Below are positions 23,020 to 36,176 of a stretch of DNA of 64,000 nt, piece by piece; within the stretch, counting starts at the first letter, position 1; the number at the start of each line of letters is the position of its first letter. This stretch comes from Vitis vinifera (taxonomy: Eukaryota; Streptophyta; Magnoliopsida; Vitales; Vitaceae). Below the pieces are notes generated by a model. The model did not search any database and was not told the DNA's origin. It saw only the letters and a program-made list of their open reading frames with translations. The position numbers were made by a program, and so were the translations under genes. Location of the stretch: NCBI RefSeq assembly GCF_030704535.1, contig NC_081817.1, positions 4,225,501 through 4,289,500 of the forward strand, written 5' to 3'.

Positions 23020-23478
23020 ATGTCGCTTATTCCAAGTGTTCTAGGTGGTGGCCGACGAAGCAGCATTTGAGATCCTTTCGAAGGCTTTCCTTTCGGCACC
23101 ACTCTTTCCAACATTCCCAGCACTGTTGGCGAGACCTCAGTCTTCGCCAACATGCGTGTTGATTGGAAAGAGACACTAGTAGCTCATGTTTTCAAGGCGG
23201 ATCTTCCAGGGTTGAAGAAGGAGGAAGTGAAAGTTGAGGTTGAAGAGGGAAGAGTCCTTCAAATCAACAGAGAGAGGAGTAAGGAGCAAGAGGAGAAGAA
23301 TGACAAGTGGCATCGCATGGAGAGGAGCAACGGGAAGTTCCTTTGTAGATTCAGGTTGCTAGAAGATGCAAAAACGGATGAGGTCAAAGCTAGCATGGAG
23401 AATGGAATGCTGACTGTGACTGTTCCGAAAGAAGAGGTGAAGAAGGCTGAGGTCAAGGCCATTGAAATCTTTGGCTAA
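23020..23478 (+). pseudogene. sHSP class I copy with in-frame deletion and nonsense codon
   Basis: ATG at 23020 reads [16 protein letters not shown] and then TGA. Relative to intact copies 24 bases (eight codons of the FDPFSLDIW segment) are missing and the remaining Trp codon of the WDPFEG motif is TGA. The frame after it is open to the end (stop 23476-23478) through the alpha-crystallin domain, with oddities such as INRERSKEQ for ISGERSKEQ and EIFG for EISG. An internal Met at 23152 heads a 108-residue frame of most of the domain. Confidence 0.88.
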
Positions 23479-26000
23479 GTCACTGGTCAAATCTTTTCTA
23501 ATTTTATATGTAATTAAGAAGCTAATTGATGATGAATAATGTTAATGGTTGATTGTTTTGCTAGATTGGGCATGTATATGTAATTCGAAAGATGTGATGT
23601 GATGATTTATGTCTTGTGTTTTTGTTTTGCAATTTTTCCCTTTTTTCTTATGTAAGTGTATTCTAAGTGGAATAAAGAAATAGTTGGTTTTCTCTAACTA
23701 GAAATGAGTTGGTTTATTTGATTCTTGATGATCCTCCTTGTTACCAACATGATTATCTCTTTCCTAAGGGATCCCGATTTTCACATTTGAAATCCTTCAA
23801 TTTTAAGACGTGGCTGTGCTGGATTGATATGTTCCATATATAGGTTGGTAATTGAACCTGTTACCTCATTGATTGATTCATATTTCTATTTCTATTCTAA
23901 TGTTCAATCATATCCACAATAAAATGTTATATTTAATCTTGAATTTACTGTAGCTTCCTAGCGATTATACACAATATACTCTTGAGAATATTCATCTCAT
24001 CTCAGCCCATTTACTAGAAGTAGAAATTTTGTTTTGCAATTGTTTTTTAAAATAGTTTATTGTTTCTTAGAATAAAAAATAGAAATTGTTTTCTACCCTT
24101 AAAAACAAAAAATAAGATATTCTTAAAGAATATTTTTTAGGTATTTTTAATTGTATTTATTTGTTTTTTTTTATGATTTATATATATATAATAATTAAAA
24201 ATTAATAATATAGATAAATTTTATTTTTAAAATATGGAAAATATGTTAACAACATTTTCAAGTTTTTAAACACACTTATTTTTTGTTTTTAGAAAGGGAA
24301 ACTATTTTTCACATTCGAAAATTCTTGTATAATTTTTTAAATGGAAAACAATGTTTTGAGGACTTTTTTTTTTCAAAATAAGGCCTTTTATGAAAACATA
24401 AGGTAATTATTCCAAGTTATTTTAATTTGCTTTTTAAATATTTTTAAAAGTATTTAATTATATAGAAATCACAAACACACTTTTATTTTTAATAAACGTC
24501 AAATAATTATGTTATTATTTTTAAAATCCGTTTGTCAAGGGTTATTTTTTTAATAAGTGTTCCGAACACGCTTTCAAAGTCCTAAATGATTCCTTTGGAG
24601 GAATTAGGGAATAAGAAAGGCATGCGGGTGTGGAATTTTAAGGGTTGCTTGGAATCTTGGGGCACTGGGACAAATAAGACTTGGCTTTGTCTTTGATAGA
24701 AAAATGTGGATCAATTTGATGGAAATTTGATAGAGAAGGGTCCCACTTTTTAGGTTCCAACCCCACATTAGACGCTACAAAAGGTCATGATTCATGGAGT
24801 AACATTTGATAAATAATTATTCTAAAAATACTTTTTTAAAAAATATTTTCATTAAAAATATTTTTGGCAGAATGTTGCGAAACTTATTCTTAATGTTTTA
24901 AATTATTTTCACTTATTTTTAAAAAATTATTTTAAAAAATAATCATATAAATATTAAAAATATTAATTTTAAAACATATTTAAAAAAAAGTAAAAAATAT
25001 TTTTTATTTTTAAACAGATTTTTATTTTATAAAATATCATAAAATAATTTTAAAAAATTATTCTTAAAATTTGTTCTCAAATATACTTTCTAAAGAACTC
25101 GATGGTTCGTTCGGATGTGGGATAAAATTTATTTTCTTAAAAACTACATGGACATTATGTGGAGGGAAATAGTAACATTTAAGCACACTAAGAAAAAATA
25201 AAACAAAATAAAAGGAAAAATAAAATATTTATGTGATTTAGAATGGAGGGATATCAACATCTAAAACCCAATGTATATTTTGTCTACCTCTCTTCACTTT
25301 TGACTCATTTTGTTCCTTCACTCTCAAAATTCTATGTAAATATTAAATTCGCTAAAAAAATAAACCAAGTAATTTGAGTCAAATACAACACAATATCCAA
25401 AAGGTGCTAGACTTCACCTCTCAAGTCCAACCCAATTGATAAGCCCTCCAAATCAATTGGACCGAATTCATTTACAAAGCCCCGTTCCTAAGTGGACTGA
25501 GAATGATATCTTACTCTTACCATTATATTGTACTCTAGTATCAAATGGCTTTCCCCTGCATTTTATGACCCAAATGCCAAATATAAGTTGAGTGATATGT
25601 TACACATAAGGGCCATTCACGTTTAGATTGGACTTCAAAAAAAAATCAAGATTAGGGTCTCCAATGATGGCAAATTATTCCTCAATGGATTCAGTAAATG
25701 TATGTCTATATAAAACCAAATCCAAATTGAAAGCATGAATGTTTTCTTCTTCGGGAATCCAAATTTCAATAAGCACTAGATGAATCTCATCCAAATACGT
25801 TATCCATTGTAACACTCAAGATTTCTTTTATCCACTGCCAAATCATGACATCAAATAATTGTCTTTCAGCTTTGGGAGAGGAAGGATCCAAATTCAGCAG
25901 CTGGAGACTGTACTTAAAAGAATGTGATTAACCTGCTGTTTCATGGAGACCCTAGGGGGTTTGGCTTTACTGGTAGAAGAAAGTGAAATTTCCATGGAAA
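23479..26000. other. Spacer; left half duplicated, right half without recognisable content
   Basis: Up to about 24,880 it matches 13,900-15,440. From there to 26,000 it is AT-rich single-copy sequence in this window; no gene, RNA or element ends were seen. Confidence 0.5.
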
Positions 26001-26303
26001 TCAGGTGCTCAACAATCCTATATCCTCAATCAAACTGATCTAGTTACAGTGAGAGGAACCATCTTCACTTTACGCTTTTTTTAGCTAACGTGTGCATTAT
26101 CAGCTGATTTCATGAATTCAGCCCTCTTCTCTTCCATCAGATTTCTGACCATCTTCTCAATCATAATTCTATCGCAAGTGTCTTTCATGTCTATGCCGAG
26201 CTTCCAAACATGGCTCATGAACCTACTGTTGATCTGCTGGTCTGCAAAGCGCGGCCAGCAAATCATTGGCACTCCTGCAGTTATACCCTTTAGAGTTGAC
26301 TTC

Positions 26304-26557
26304 TGTTAAGCTAACCAAATTCACTTAGGAAGTTAGCTAACCTGTAACTATGGTCAGTTAGTAACTAAAGTCAGTTGGTAACCAAAGTTAAATTCCAGAA
26401 GTTTTGATATAAAAACAAATGTAAATCAATCAGATGAGTTAGTGAAAAAGCAAGAATACATTTCAGTTCCAGAATTTCCAATACTCTGTTTTCTCTTCGT
26501 TATACTCTGTTTTTTCTGCTACAGCCCTGTTCTCTTCATTTTCTCTTCAACAAAACA
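26304..26557 (+). repeat. Left LTR of the Copia element
   Basis: Begins TGTTAAGCTAACC, ends CTTCAACAAAACA, and is followed directly by the primer-binding site. Confidence 0.93.
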
Positions 26558-29500
26558 TGGTATCAGAGCTCCATTGACACACGTCCAAAATGGTTACTGA
26601 TCACATCGATTCCTTTGCACTAGAGATGTCCTCACAAGGACTCCAATCTCCGGCAAGAAACTCGTCGAAAGTTTCCTCAATTCTTACGGGACAAATTTCT
26701 TCTACGCTTCATCCGATCTCGGTGAAGCTAGAGAGGAACAATTACACAATATGGCGATCTCAGGTATTACCAGCAGCTAGAGCACATCGACTGGATCAAA
26801 TTCTCATTGGTAAGCTACCAAAACCTCCAAGATTCTCTCAATCAACATCAGTTAATTCATCTCAACCTGCATCCAATCCAGAATATGATCAGTGGGTGAT
26901 TTTAGATCAATTCTTGTTGAGTTGGATTCTTGCTTCCATATCTGAAGCCATGTATGGTCATGTGGTTAATTGTCAAACATCAGCCGAAGTATGGAGTGTT
27001 CTTGAAAAACTTTTTGTCTCGAATTCAAAAGCAAGAACACTTCAACTACGGTTCATGCTACAATCATTAAAGAAAGGTGCTCTAAGCATAAATGATTATG
27101 TGCTGAAAATGAGAAACATAGCAGATATGCTCTCTGCCTCTGGAAAACCTGTACCAGATGAAGATTTAATTCTTTGCATCTTAGGTGGATTAGGACCAGA
27201 ATTTGAAACAATTGTTGTGAATATTACATCTAGATCTGAGGCAATATCTCTACAAGAGGTCCATTATCTGCTACAAAGTCATGAAATTCGTCTTGAGCAA
27301 CTTTCAGCAGCATCTGTTATTGATGTTCCACCAGCAGCACATATTACAGTTGGAGGTGTTCAAAACTCTAACACTAATGATGGACAGTTCAGAGGCTCAA
27401 GCAACAAGAATTTTCGTCCTAGAAATGTACGTAATCCACAAACTTCAAGAATTGTTTGTCAATTGTGTGGAAAAATGGGACATACTGCTATGAAGTGCTT
27501 CCACCGTTTTGATGTGTACTTCCAATCTCCACCACGTGCACAAAATCAACAGTTTTCATCTCTTCATCAACCACAACAACCTCAACTTCGGCCACCTCTA
27601 CTGCATCAGCCTCAATATTATTCCACAGGGCCACTGGTACCATCACGTCCAATTCAGAATTCACACCAACAACTTGATTCAACAAACACTTCTCCTCATG
27701 CCTATATTGTTGCTCTGGATCTTGATTCAAACACTTCGTGGTTTGTTGACAGTGGTGCTACTCACCACATGACCACTGATTCCAATACTCTTGATGTCTC
27801 TGATCACTACTCTGGCATAGGTAATGTTGTGGTGGGCAATGGACAAACACTAGATATATCTAGTGTTGGTCATACTTTTTTTCCTTCACGTAAATCTTCC
27901 AAGTCATTGCATCTTGCCAATGTACTTCATGTACCTCAGATCACTAAAAATCTTATCAGTGTAACTAAATTCACTCAAGATAATGATGTTATCCTTGAGT
28001 TTGACTCTCATTGTTGTTTTGTTAAGGACAAGAAGTCTAGAGAGATATTACTCCAAGGCAACCTTAATGAAGGCCTATATTAGCTGGATATCTCCAAGGT
28101 CTCATCTAACCGGCAGTTTGCAGGTTTCTCTGAAGATACAAATGTGTTCCTACCTCATCTAGCTACTACTCCGTCTACTATCAACAAACAATCAGCTGCT
28201 CCATCTGTTGGATATAGCCTGCAAGTAAATAAAATTGAGTCTACAAGATGTGTAGAAGACAACAACACGGGTGTTGGACACTTGTGGCATCAAAGATTGG
28301 GTCATCCATGCAACAAAATTGTGTCTCTAGTACTTGACAGATTGGGCATTAAATCCAAGCTTCAAAATGAACTCAGTTTTTGTACTGCTTGTCCTTTAGG
28401 CAAGGCAAAACAGTTTCCACTTCCTACTACTATTAATAAAACACAAGTTCCATTTGAACTAGTTTTTTCGGATGTGTGGGGACCTGCACATACAACTTCA
28501 TGTGATGGGTACAAATATTACATTGCATTTGTAGATGCTTTTACAAACTATACTTGGATTTATCCCATGCAACAAAAGTCCCAAGCAACATCAATTGTCT
28601 TGCAGTTCATAGCATTGGTAGATCGACAATTTCCCACCAAACTTAAGTGTCTACAAACAGACTGGGGTGGAGAGTTTCGTCCCCTTCAATCTCTTCTGCA
28701 GAAGAAAGGCATCCTCTTCCGTCATCCTTGTCCTCATGTTCATCAACAAAATAGGAAGGTGGAGCAAAAGCATAGAAGCATTGTAGAAATTGGATTGACT
28801 TTGTTGGCTAAGTCTCAATTGCCATTTACTTTCTAGTGGCATGCCTTCTCTACAGGAACTTACCTTCTCAATAGACTACCAACTCCAGTTCTCCATTGTA
28901 AGACTCCCTATGAACCCTTGTTTAAATCATCACCTGATTTTTTATTCTTGAAGACCTTTGGCTGTGCTTGCTATCCGTATCTCCGACCTTACAAAAACCA
29001 TAAACTAGAATATCAGTCAACTCAATGCACATTTATTGGATATAGTCTCTCCCATAAAGGATACCTATGTTTGCATCCTTCCGGGAAAGTTTACATTTCA
29101 AGAAGTGTTATTTTTGATGAAAAAACATTTCCCTACTCATCTCTACCAATGAATGATTCCAGCCCTACTCCACACACTTCCTCCACATTTTTCTCTATAC
29201 CCCTTTTACAAACCATGTCATAGACCTCTTCTCATCCTTCCATGTGTCCAACTGCATCAAGACCAGTGTCTCCTTCTATACCCTCACCTCCTATTTCAGT
29301 TCCTTCCCTTCATCCCATGACTACTAGTTCAAAGGTGGGTACATTCAAACCCAAACTACTCCCAGACCACATCACATACCTGTCTACTTCCGTTTCACCC
29401 TCAGACCAACTTCCTACCACTGTTAGTCAAGCGTTGAAAAATCCCAACTGGCACACAGCTATGGTTGAAGAATATCAAGCCTTAGTCCGGATCAATACTT

Positions 29501-30954
29501 GGACCTTGGTTCTCTTTCATCCATCCATGAATGTCATAGATAGCAAATGGATTTTTCGTGTCAAATATAATTCTGATGGTACCATCCAACGCTACAAGGC
29601 CAGACTAGTAGCCAAAGGATTTCAACAATATGCAGGTGTGGAATTTACTGATACTTTCAGTCCAGTGATCAAAGCCTCTACTATTCGAGTTGTATTTACA
29701 TTGGCTATAACATATAATTGGGAGATTCGACAAATTGATTTCAACAATGCATTCCTCAATGGAGAAATTGCAGAGACTGTTTATCTTTCCCAACCAGCTG
29801 GATTTGTTAGCACATCTCATCCCCAACATGTTTGTAAGCTATAGAAAGCGTTATATGGTCTTAAACAGGCACCACGTGCCTGGTTCCACAAGCTCAGGGA
29901 AGCTCTTCATACCTGGGGCTTCATTTCCTCCACATCAGATACGTCCCTGTTCATCTACAAGCACAATGGCAATTTTCTTTTGTTGCTGGTCTATGTTGAT
30001 GATCTACTTATTACAGGCAATAATGCTCCACTTATTCAAACTCTTATTCAGGATCTTCAGAATAGGTTTGCACTAAAAGACCTGGGTCTTGTGAAAGACT
30101 TTCTTGGATTTGCAGCTCTTCGCACAACAACTGGTCTTCATCTTACACAGTCAAAATACACGACTGATCTCCTCATTAAGACCAAAATGCATTCAGCTAA
30201 ACCAGTTCCTACTCCCATGAGTGCGGCCCTCAAACTTCATGCAGCCTCGGGTCCTGCATTTTCTGATCCCACACTTTATAGAAGCACCATTGGTGCTCTC
30301 CAATATTTAACTTACACAAGACTGAACATAGCGTTTGCTGTAAACAAACTCAGTCAATACTTGCAGCAACCTACTGAGCTCCATTGGACAGCATGTAAAA
30401 GAGTATTACGATATCTCAAGGGCACAGTTCATCGTGGACTGCACTTCACTCCGGCTTCATCTCTACATCTTCAAGTATACACCGACGCAGATTGGGCAAG
30501 TTCAATTGATGATCGTCGCTCTACAACTAGCTACTGTGTGTTTCTTGGCACCAATCTTCTCACATGGAGCTCCCGTAAACAGTCTGTGGTTGCAAGATCC
30601 TCAACCGAAGCAGAGTATCGCATCCTCGCTCATGCATCAACTGAAGTAGCATGGCTACGTTCTCTTTTTTTAGAACTTGGAATTTCTCTTGTCAACACAC
30701 CTGTCATATGGTGTGACAATCAAGGTGCTGGTGCCTTAGCTGCTAATCCGGTATTTCATTCCCGAACGAAGAATATTGAAGTAGATGTCCATTATGTTCG
30801 TGAGCAGGTGCTAGATCAAAAACTAGTGGTATCTTATGTTCCTTCTGTAGAACAAGTGGCTGACTTATTCACTAAGCCCTTGTCTATTCCCAGTTTCAAT
30901 ATCTGCTTACCAAGCTCAACCTTGTTGTTTCTCCAGGTTGTGCTTGAGGGGGGG

Positions 30955-31208
30955 TGTTAAGCTAACCAAATTCAATTAGGAAGTTAGCTAACCTGTAACT
31001 ATGGTCAGTTAGTAACTAAAGTCAGTTGGTAACCAAAGTTAAATTCCAGAAGTTTTGATATAAAAACAAATGTAAATCAATCAGATGAGTTAGTGAAAAA
31101 GCAAGAATACATTTCAGTTCCAGAATTTCCAATACTCTGTTTTCTCTTCGTTATACTCTAATTTTTCTGCTACAGCCCTGTTCTCTTCATTTTCTCTTCA
31201 ACAAAACA
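30955..31208 (+). repeat. Right LTR of the Copia element
   Basis: Same length and ends as the left LTR, preceded by a polypurine tract (GAGGGGGGG). About 99% identical to the left copy. Confidence 0.93.
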
Positions 31209-32386
31209 AGTTCCACCCACTGTGAGTCAGAAAAGCACCCACGGCCGGGTGGGCTAGCACCTCTTCTTGAGGAGCCCAGCTCACAAGCAAACCCCTTTTC
31301 TTTGTTCCTTCCAAGAGTTCCGCCGGTGTCTGGCCTTCTCTATCTTCTCTGGGGAGAGAGTCCGGCCTCATTACCCACAAGAAGTGGCTGCCACTGTTAA
31401 CCAAGCCGTACCAGAATTCAGTGAGCTCATCCTTTTTTATGACCACGAGGCTTCCGAAGCTTACATAGATAACAGATTTTAACGGTTGGCGGTCAAGCCA
31501 CGCTATGCAGGTTTTGTCTTCTTCCCATAAACTGTTGGAAGATTGTGACATAGTCGTTTCAGATGCAAGCCTGGATTTCAGGTGTTCATGAAGAGGTCCG
31601 ATGGCATAGGCTTTGGGGCAGTGATTGCGTATTTGAGAGAGGACAGGTCCTTCTAGATCTTCAAAGGTGTTATGAGACCGTTGGTTCGTGCTGTTTGTGG
31701 AAGCTCTTTCAGGACCAATTGGAGAGATGGATCATCCACGTTATTGGCCCGGAAAAAAACTGGGTAGGTCACGTCGTCGGAGAAATCCCTCCATTGCAGG
31801 CAAACTGGTTACTAGCCGATCCAGATCATCATCTATATTTTGCCCATTAACCATGTAATTTGTAGATGTAGCAAAAGAAAAGACAATAAGCAGGGGAAGG
31901 AAAAAAAGAGGTACCTTTGAAGGGGAATTCGCCAGCTTCAATGAGTTGATCTAAAGAGAAATATGCCCAGAAGGAACAAGCACTTGCAGTACGGAAAATA
32001 ATAATGGGAACTCCCACTTCGTCAGCAACATCAATAGCAAAAGTCAGGATCCCATCTGCTATGATGCAGGTCACCGGTGGGTGGGTTTCAGAACTCTGAC
32101 ACCACGAAATCATCTTCTCCCTGAAAAGTGGTTTGGTTGTAGTTCTGAGTCCGTCGAAGATATCCTTGTGGTCGGTGCGCGGGTGCTCCATCGGAAGCCC
32201 ATCAGATATTGTTTCAAAACGGAAGCCGGGATAGCGGGTGAATCTGTCCAGAATACTACTGGAGTAACAGAGAAGACGGTGGTAATTAGAATTGGAATTA
32301 AGGAAGGTGACTTGGAGGCCTCCAAGGCAGAGAAGTTCGGTGAGTTTAAGGGGAAAAGGGAAGATGAAGACATGGGGAGAGTCCAT

Positions 32387-33489
32387 CCATCTCGCTTTTG
32401 GTTCACAATCTCAAGGGTGATATCCTTATACTAACGAGATTCCGAGTGCGTTTTTCCAACTAAGAATTTCTTCAGAGACAGCCATGCATGTGCTTCACTA
32501 AAATGCTTCACTTTCTTTTTCAGGCAGTAGCCTTTGGTATGTGGTGCATCCTTATATTCCACTTCTCCCAGGTGTTCTTTAATCAACTATGATCCATGAA
32601 AATTTCTAGTTTGGCCGCTTTGATGACTAACAAGCTTACATATTAAGTGAATGTCATAATATATGCAAATAATTTGAAGATTACTTTAGGGTATAAGAAA
32701 TTAAATATATATAATTTTTCCTTAGTAATTTTAGATTACATGAGTATATAAAATACTTTAGCATAACTTCAAGCTTCTAAATAAAACCACTTCTTCTTAC
32801 GAGAATTTACAAAAGAAATTATATATAATTTTAGGCAATGATAATGTGCAAATGTAACTTGTTCATAAATTGATCACTATCTATCTATATAAATTTAATG
32901 AATTTTGAATTTTTTTTTATACTGAATTTAATTTATGACTTTAAAATATATGGATGGAATAAGGAAATATATGTATCATTCCATGAATCCATGAATTTAA
33001 TATTATGCATGAAAAAAAATTAATATATGGTAAAATATTTAGTTTTATCAAAGGTAAACTTAATGTTTTCATTAAGATCATTTCAATTTTTAACTTTGAG
33101 CTGCAAGCAGTTCCAGAGAGTAATGGAGGACGCCACACAAGTTGCTTTGAGCTGCAAAGCCAAATATTCAAAAGTTGATACTCTCCATTGAAATTTCCCA
33201 TGACAAAGCCGTATTAGCGAATGGACTAACAATGGTAAGAAATGCAAATGTCTATAGCAATTATTTTGTTTTAGGAGCTCGTGTCCCTTAATTGTCTTTT
33301 CCATGTATGATTCAAATTCTCGTTGATATCCAATTACTTCTGCTGATAAGTTCAGCAATATTTTGCAATCCTTCAATAAACTGAATAAAAACGTTTTAAC
33401 ATATATTTACTATGACAAAAGTTATCTACGCCATCTGAAAAGGTCAGCTGGATTTAATAATTTTTCCTGTTGAACAAAAACGGAAATTT
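32387..33489. other. AT-rich spacer, no convincing gene
   Basis: Holds the former promoter of the UGT pseudogene and AT-rich DNA. A minus-strand frame at 33,083-33,376 has a protein-like start (about 33,236-33,376) but no family I recognise, and no splice or promoter support. Confidence 0.5.
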
Positions 33490-35203
33490 TCATGGAGATC
33501 TGGCGCTCAACAATCTTATTTCCTCGATCAAACTGCCCAAGTTACAGTAGGAGGAACCACCTTCGCTCACAGATTTTTTAGCTGAGGTCGCCATGGTATC
33601 AGCTGCTTTCATGAATTCAGCCCTCTTCTCTTCCATCAAATCTCTCACCATCTTCTCAACGGTGACTCTATCGCAAGTGTCTTTCATGTCCATACCCAGC
33701 TTCCAAACATGGCTCACGAACCTACTGTTGATCTGCTGGTCAGCAAAGTAGGGCCAGCATATCATTGGCAGGCCCGCGATTATACTCTCAAGTGTGGAGT
33801 TCCACCCACTGTGGGTCAGAAACCCACCCACAGCTGGGTGTTGCAGGACCTCTTCTTGTGGAGCCCAGCCGACTACATAACCCCTATCCTTTGTCCCTTC
33901 CAAGAGTTCCGCCGGAGTCTGACGCTCTTCATCTTTCCCGACGAGAGCATCTGGTCGTATGACCCAGAGGAAGCGGCTACCGCTATTGACCAAACCGTGC
34001 CAGAACTCTCGCAGCTCGTCCTTTGTAATAATAGCTAAACTACCGAAGCTTACGTAGATTACAGATTTCGGGGGCTGGCGGTCAAGCCACAGTATACAGC
34101 TTTTGTCTTCTTCCCGGAAACTGTTGGAAGACTGGGACGTGGAAGTTTCAGATGCGAGCTTGGATTTGAGGTGTGCGTGGAGAGGTCCAACGGCGTAGGT
34201 TCTCGGATAGTGATCGCGTATTTGAGAGAGAACCGGCCCTTCTAGATCATCAAACGTGTTGATAACGAGCGCGTGGGCTCGCTGGGCCTGTCGAAAAATT
34301 TTCATTAGATGTTGGAGACCTGGGTAAGCCACATCATTGACTCGGCCCGAACTTGGGAGGTCTCGACGTCGAAGAAAGCCTTCCATGCCGGGCACACTGA
34401 CTACTAGCCTATCCATATCATCACCTGGAATTTAGTCACAATCCAGCCATTTTGTAACCAGAAAAAATAATAATAATAATAATGATAATAAATAAATAAA
34501 TAAATAAAAATTGGTAGCCAATTTGTAATCAGAAAAATAATAATAATAATGATAATAAATAAAAATTGGTAGCCAATTTGTATTCAGAAAAAAAATAATA
34601 ATAATAATAATGATAATAAATAAATAAATAAAAATTGCAGAAACCAAGATGAAGGGCGTTTCTAATGGAATCCAAACCAGAAAGTGTACCTGTGATAGGG
34701 ACTTCGCCAGCTTCAATGAGTTGGGGGAAAGAGAAATATGCCCAGAAGGAACAAGCACTGATAGCACAGAAAATAACGATGGGAAGTCCGACTTCGTTAG
34801 CAACATCAGTTGCAAAACTCATGAGCTGATCTGCCATGATGCAGGTCAGAGGCGGGCGAGTGTCGGAAGTACTGCGGCACCACGAAATCATCATCTCCAT
34901 AAAGAGTGGTGCGGTTGTAGTTTTCACTCCATCAACAATATCCAAGAATTGTTCAGCGGTGCGAGGATGCTCCATCGGCAGCCCATCGGAAATTGTCTCA
35001 AACCGAAAGCCGGGATAGCGTGAGAACCTGGCCTGAACATTGGAGTAAGAGAGGAGGCAGTGGTGGGGGTAGTGGCAGTTTAGGAAGGTGACTTGGATGC
35101 CGGCGAGGCAAAGAAGTTCGGCGAGCTTGAGCATGGAGTTGACGTTGCCTTGGAGGGGGGAAGGGAGGATGAGAACATGAGGAGAGACCGACCGTTGATC
35201 CAT
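33490..35203 (-). CDS. UDP-glucosyltransferase, UGT709-like, Asn at catalytic His site (copy 4)
   Basis: Exon 1 is 35203-34690, intron 34689-34425 (GT..AG), exon 2 34424-33490; 482 residues, uninterrupted. The PSPG box lies at about 358-401 and ends in Gln, so donor binding looks normal. Residue 20, the catalytic base His in QGH, is Asn (QGNVNSM; codon AAC in place of CAC). Neighbouring positions also drift: LPSPLQGN for FPFPxQGH, and MADQL for IADG next to the catalytic Asp125. GT1 enzymes normally lose most O-glucosylation activity without this His. The protein may therefore be inactive, use another base, or act as a binding protein. The intron holds a triplicated repeat. The long upstream in-frame extension is ignored because the family start MDQ lies at 35203. 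Confidence 0.88.
34448..34640. repeat. Triplicated (TAA)n/(TAAA)n unit in the UGT intron
   Basis: Three tandem copies of a unit made of ATAATAATAATGATAATAAA followed by AAAATTGGTAGCCAATTTGT (the third copy ends early). They lengthen this intron to 265 bp compared with about 105-130 bp in the other copies. Confidence 0.85.
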
Positions 35204-36176
35204 TTGACTACCAACTATGCACTTTGTGTGATTTCCTGGTAGATACATGGTTTGTAAGCCATATATCTTGAAGGATAGGCACATTGCCGACAACTCACTA
35301 ATGAAGCAAATAATCCCGTTGAATAAGGAAACAATCCCATTGGATTTTGGATCTATCATATAAAAAAGTTAAGATGGTATCAAAGGAAGTTGTCGGTGGA
35401 CTGCATCAATAATTCCTATAATTGCTCAGTTTATATCAAGTAACCATATGACAAAACCTCTCATCATGTATGTGTAACACTCATTTTTTTTTTACTTTAA
35501 GAAAATATACAGCCCATTTCATCAAATTACTCAAACCATTTGCACTCACCACTCATTGATAAGCCTCTCATGAGGGATGGACACGTTGCTACTCTTTGTC
35601 GTTTACCACCACCACTTTTTCAAGGGTCCACTAGTGGCCCCTTGAAACCCCTAATACAGACTTGTAGATGTAGATTAAACTTAATTATTATACCTGGTTT
35701 CATTAGTTAATGGATTTCCCAAGCTTTAAAGAACACATCTTAACTAATTAATTAACATTAATTTAAAATATATGGGTCTGGTTCATGGTTGTCACTTTTC
35801 ACTTTAAGATGACAAACAAATTCAATTACCAGCGATTGAAACATAATAACCCAACAACAAGTTTTAAAACTCAAGGATTTTGAAAGTGAAAATTGGGATC
35901 ACTCAAGAAGGAGAGCATCATGTCGGTAACAAGAAGGATCATCAAGAATCAAATAAACCAACTCATTTCTAGTTAGAGAAAATCGACTATTCCTTTATTC
36001 CACTTAAAATACACTTACATAACAAAATTAAAGGGGAAATTTTGCAAAACAAAAACACAAGGGAGGACACAAGTCATTACATCACATCCTTTAGATTGCC
36101 TATACATGACCAATCTATCAAAAACAATAATAAGCCATCAACATAATAGCAAAATATAAAAGATTTGACCAGTGAC
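35204..36176. other. Spacer between UGT and sHSP, inverted copy at 19,863-20,718
   Basis: Contains the UGT promoter and, from about 35,930, the 3' flank of the minus-strand sHSP. No other gene. See the orphan inverted copy. Confidence 0.6.

Larger units (their letters stand above)
26304..31208 (+). mobile_element. Copia LTR retrotransposon, broken
   Basis: A 4,905-bp element with 254-bp LTRs (TG..CA ends). A tRNA-iMet-type primer-binding site TGGTATCAGAGC follows the left LTR and a G-rich polypurine tract precedes the right LTR. The target duplication is AGTTC on the right and ACTTC on the left (one mismatch). The domain order is gag with a CCHC knuckle (about 27,457-27,499), protease with DSGATHH (about 27,750), integrase (about 28,270-28,900), reverse transcriptase with YVDDLL (about 29,440-30,160) and RNase H (about 30,470-30,900). 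This order defines Copia; short length and gag style suggest the Retrofit/Ale group, tentatively. The coding region is broken, with about four interruptions. The LTRs differ at 3 of 254 positions, so the insertion is young, about a million years or less at usual plant rates. Confidence 0.93.
26001..32386 (-). pseudogene. UGT709-like pseudogene split by a Copia element
   Basis: Exon 1 (32386-31915) starts MDSPHVFIFPFPLKLTELL. The segment that should hold xQGHVNSM, including the catalytic His, is deleted, though the donor splice site and TCIIADG remain. Exon 2 starts near 31,830 (DDDLDRLVTSLPAMEGFLRRRDLPS), then loses frame several times between about 31,550 and 31,770. It regains YVSFGSLVVI and WAPQEEVLAHPAVGAFLTHSGWN, and breaks inside the PSPG box at the Copia insertion. 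Coding sequence resumes left of the element (26303 down to about 26001) with ICWPRFADQQINSRF and a further frame loss near SADNAHVS. The gene was probably dead before or soon after the insertion. Confidence 0.9.

Noticed and set aside
33083-33376. Minus-strand frame of 97 codons with a protein-like N-terminal part
   Set aside because: I cannot assign it to any family and see no splice, promoter or duplicate; kept only as a remark in the spacer entry.
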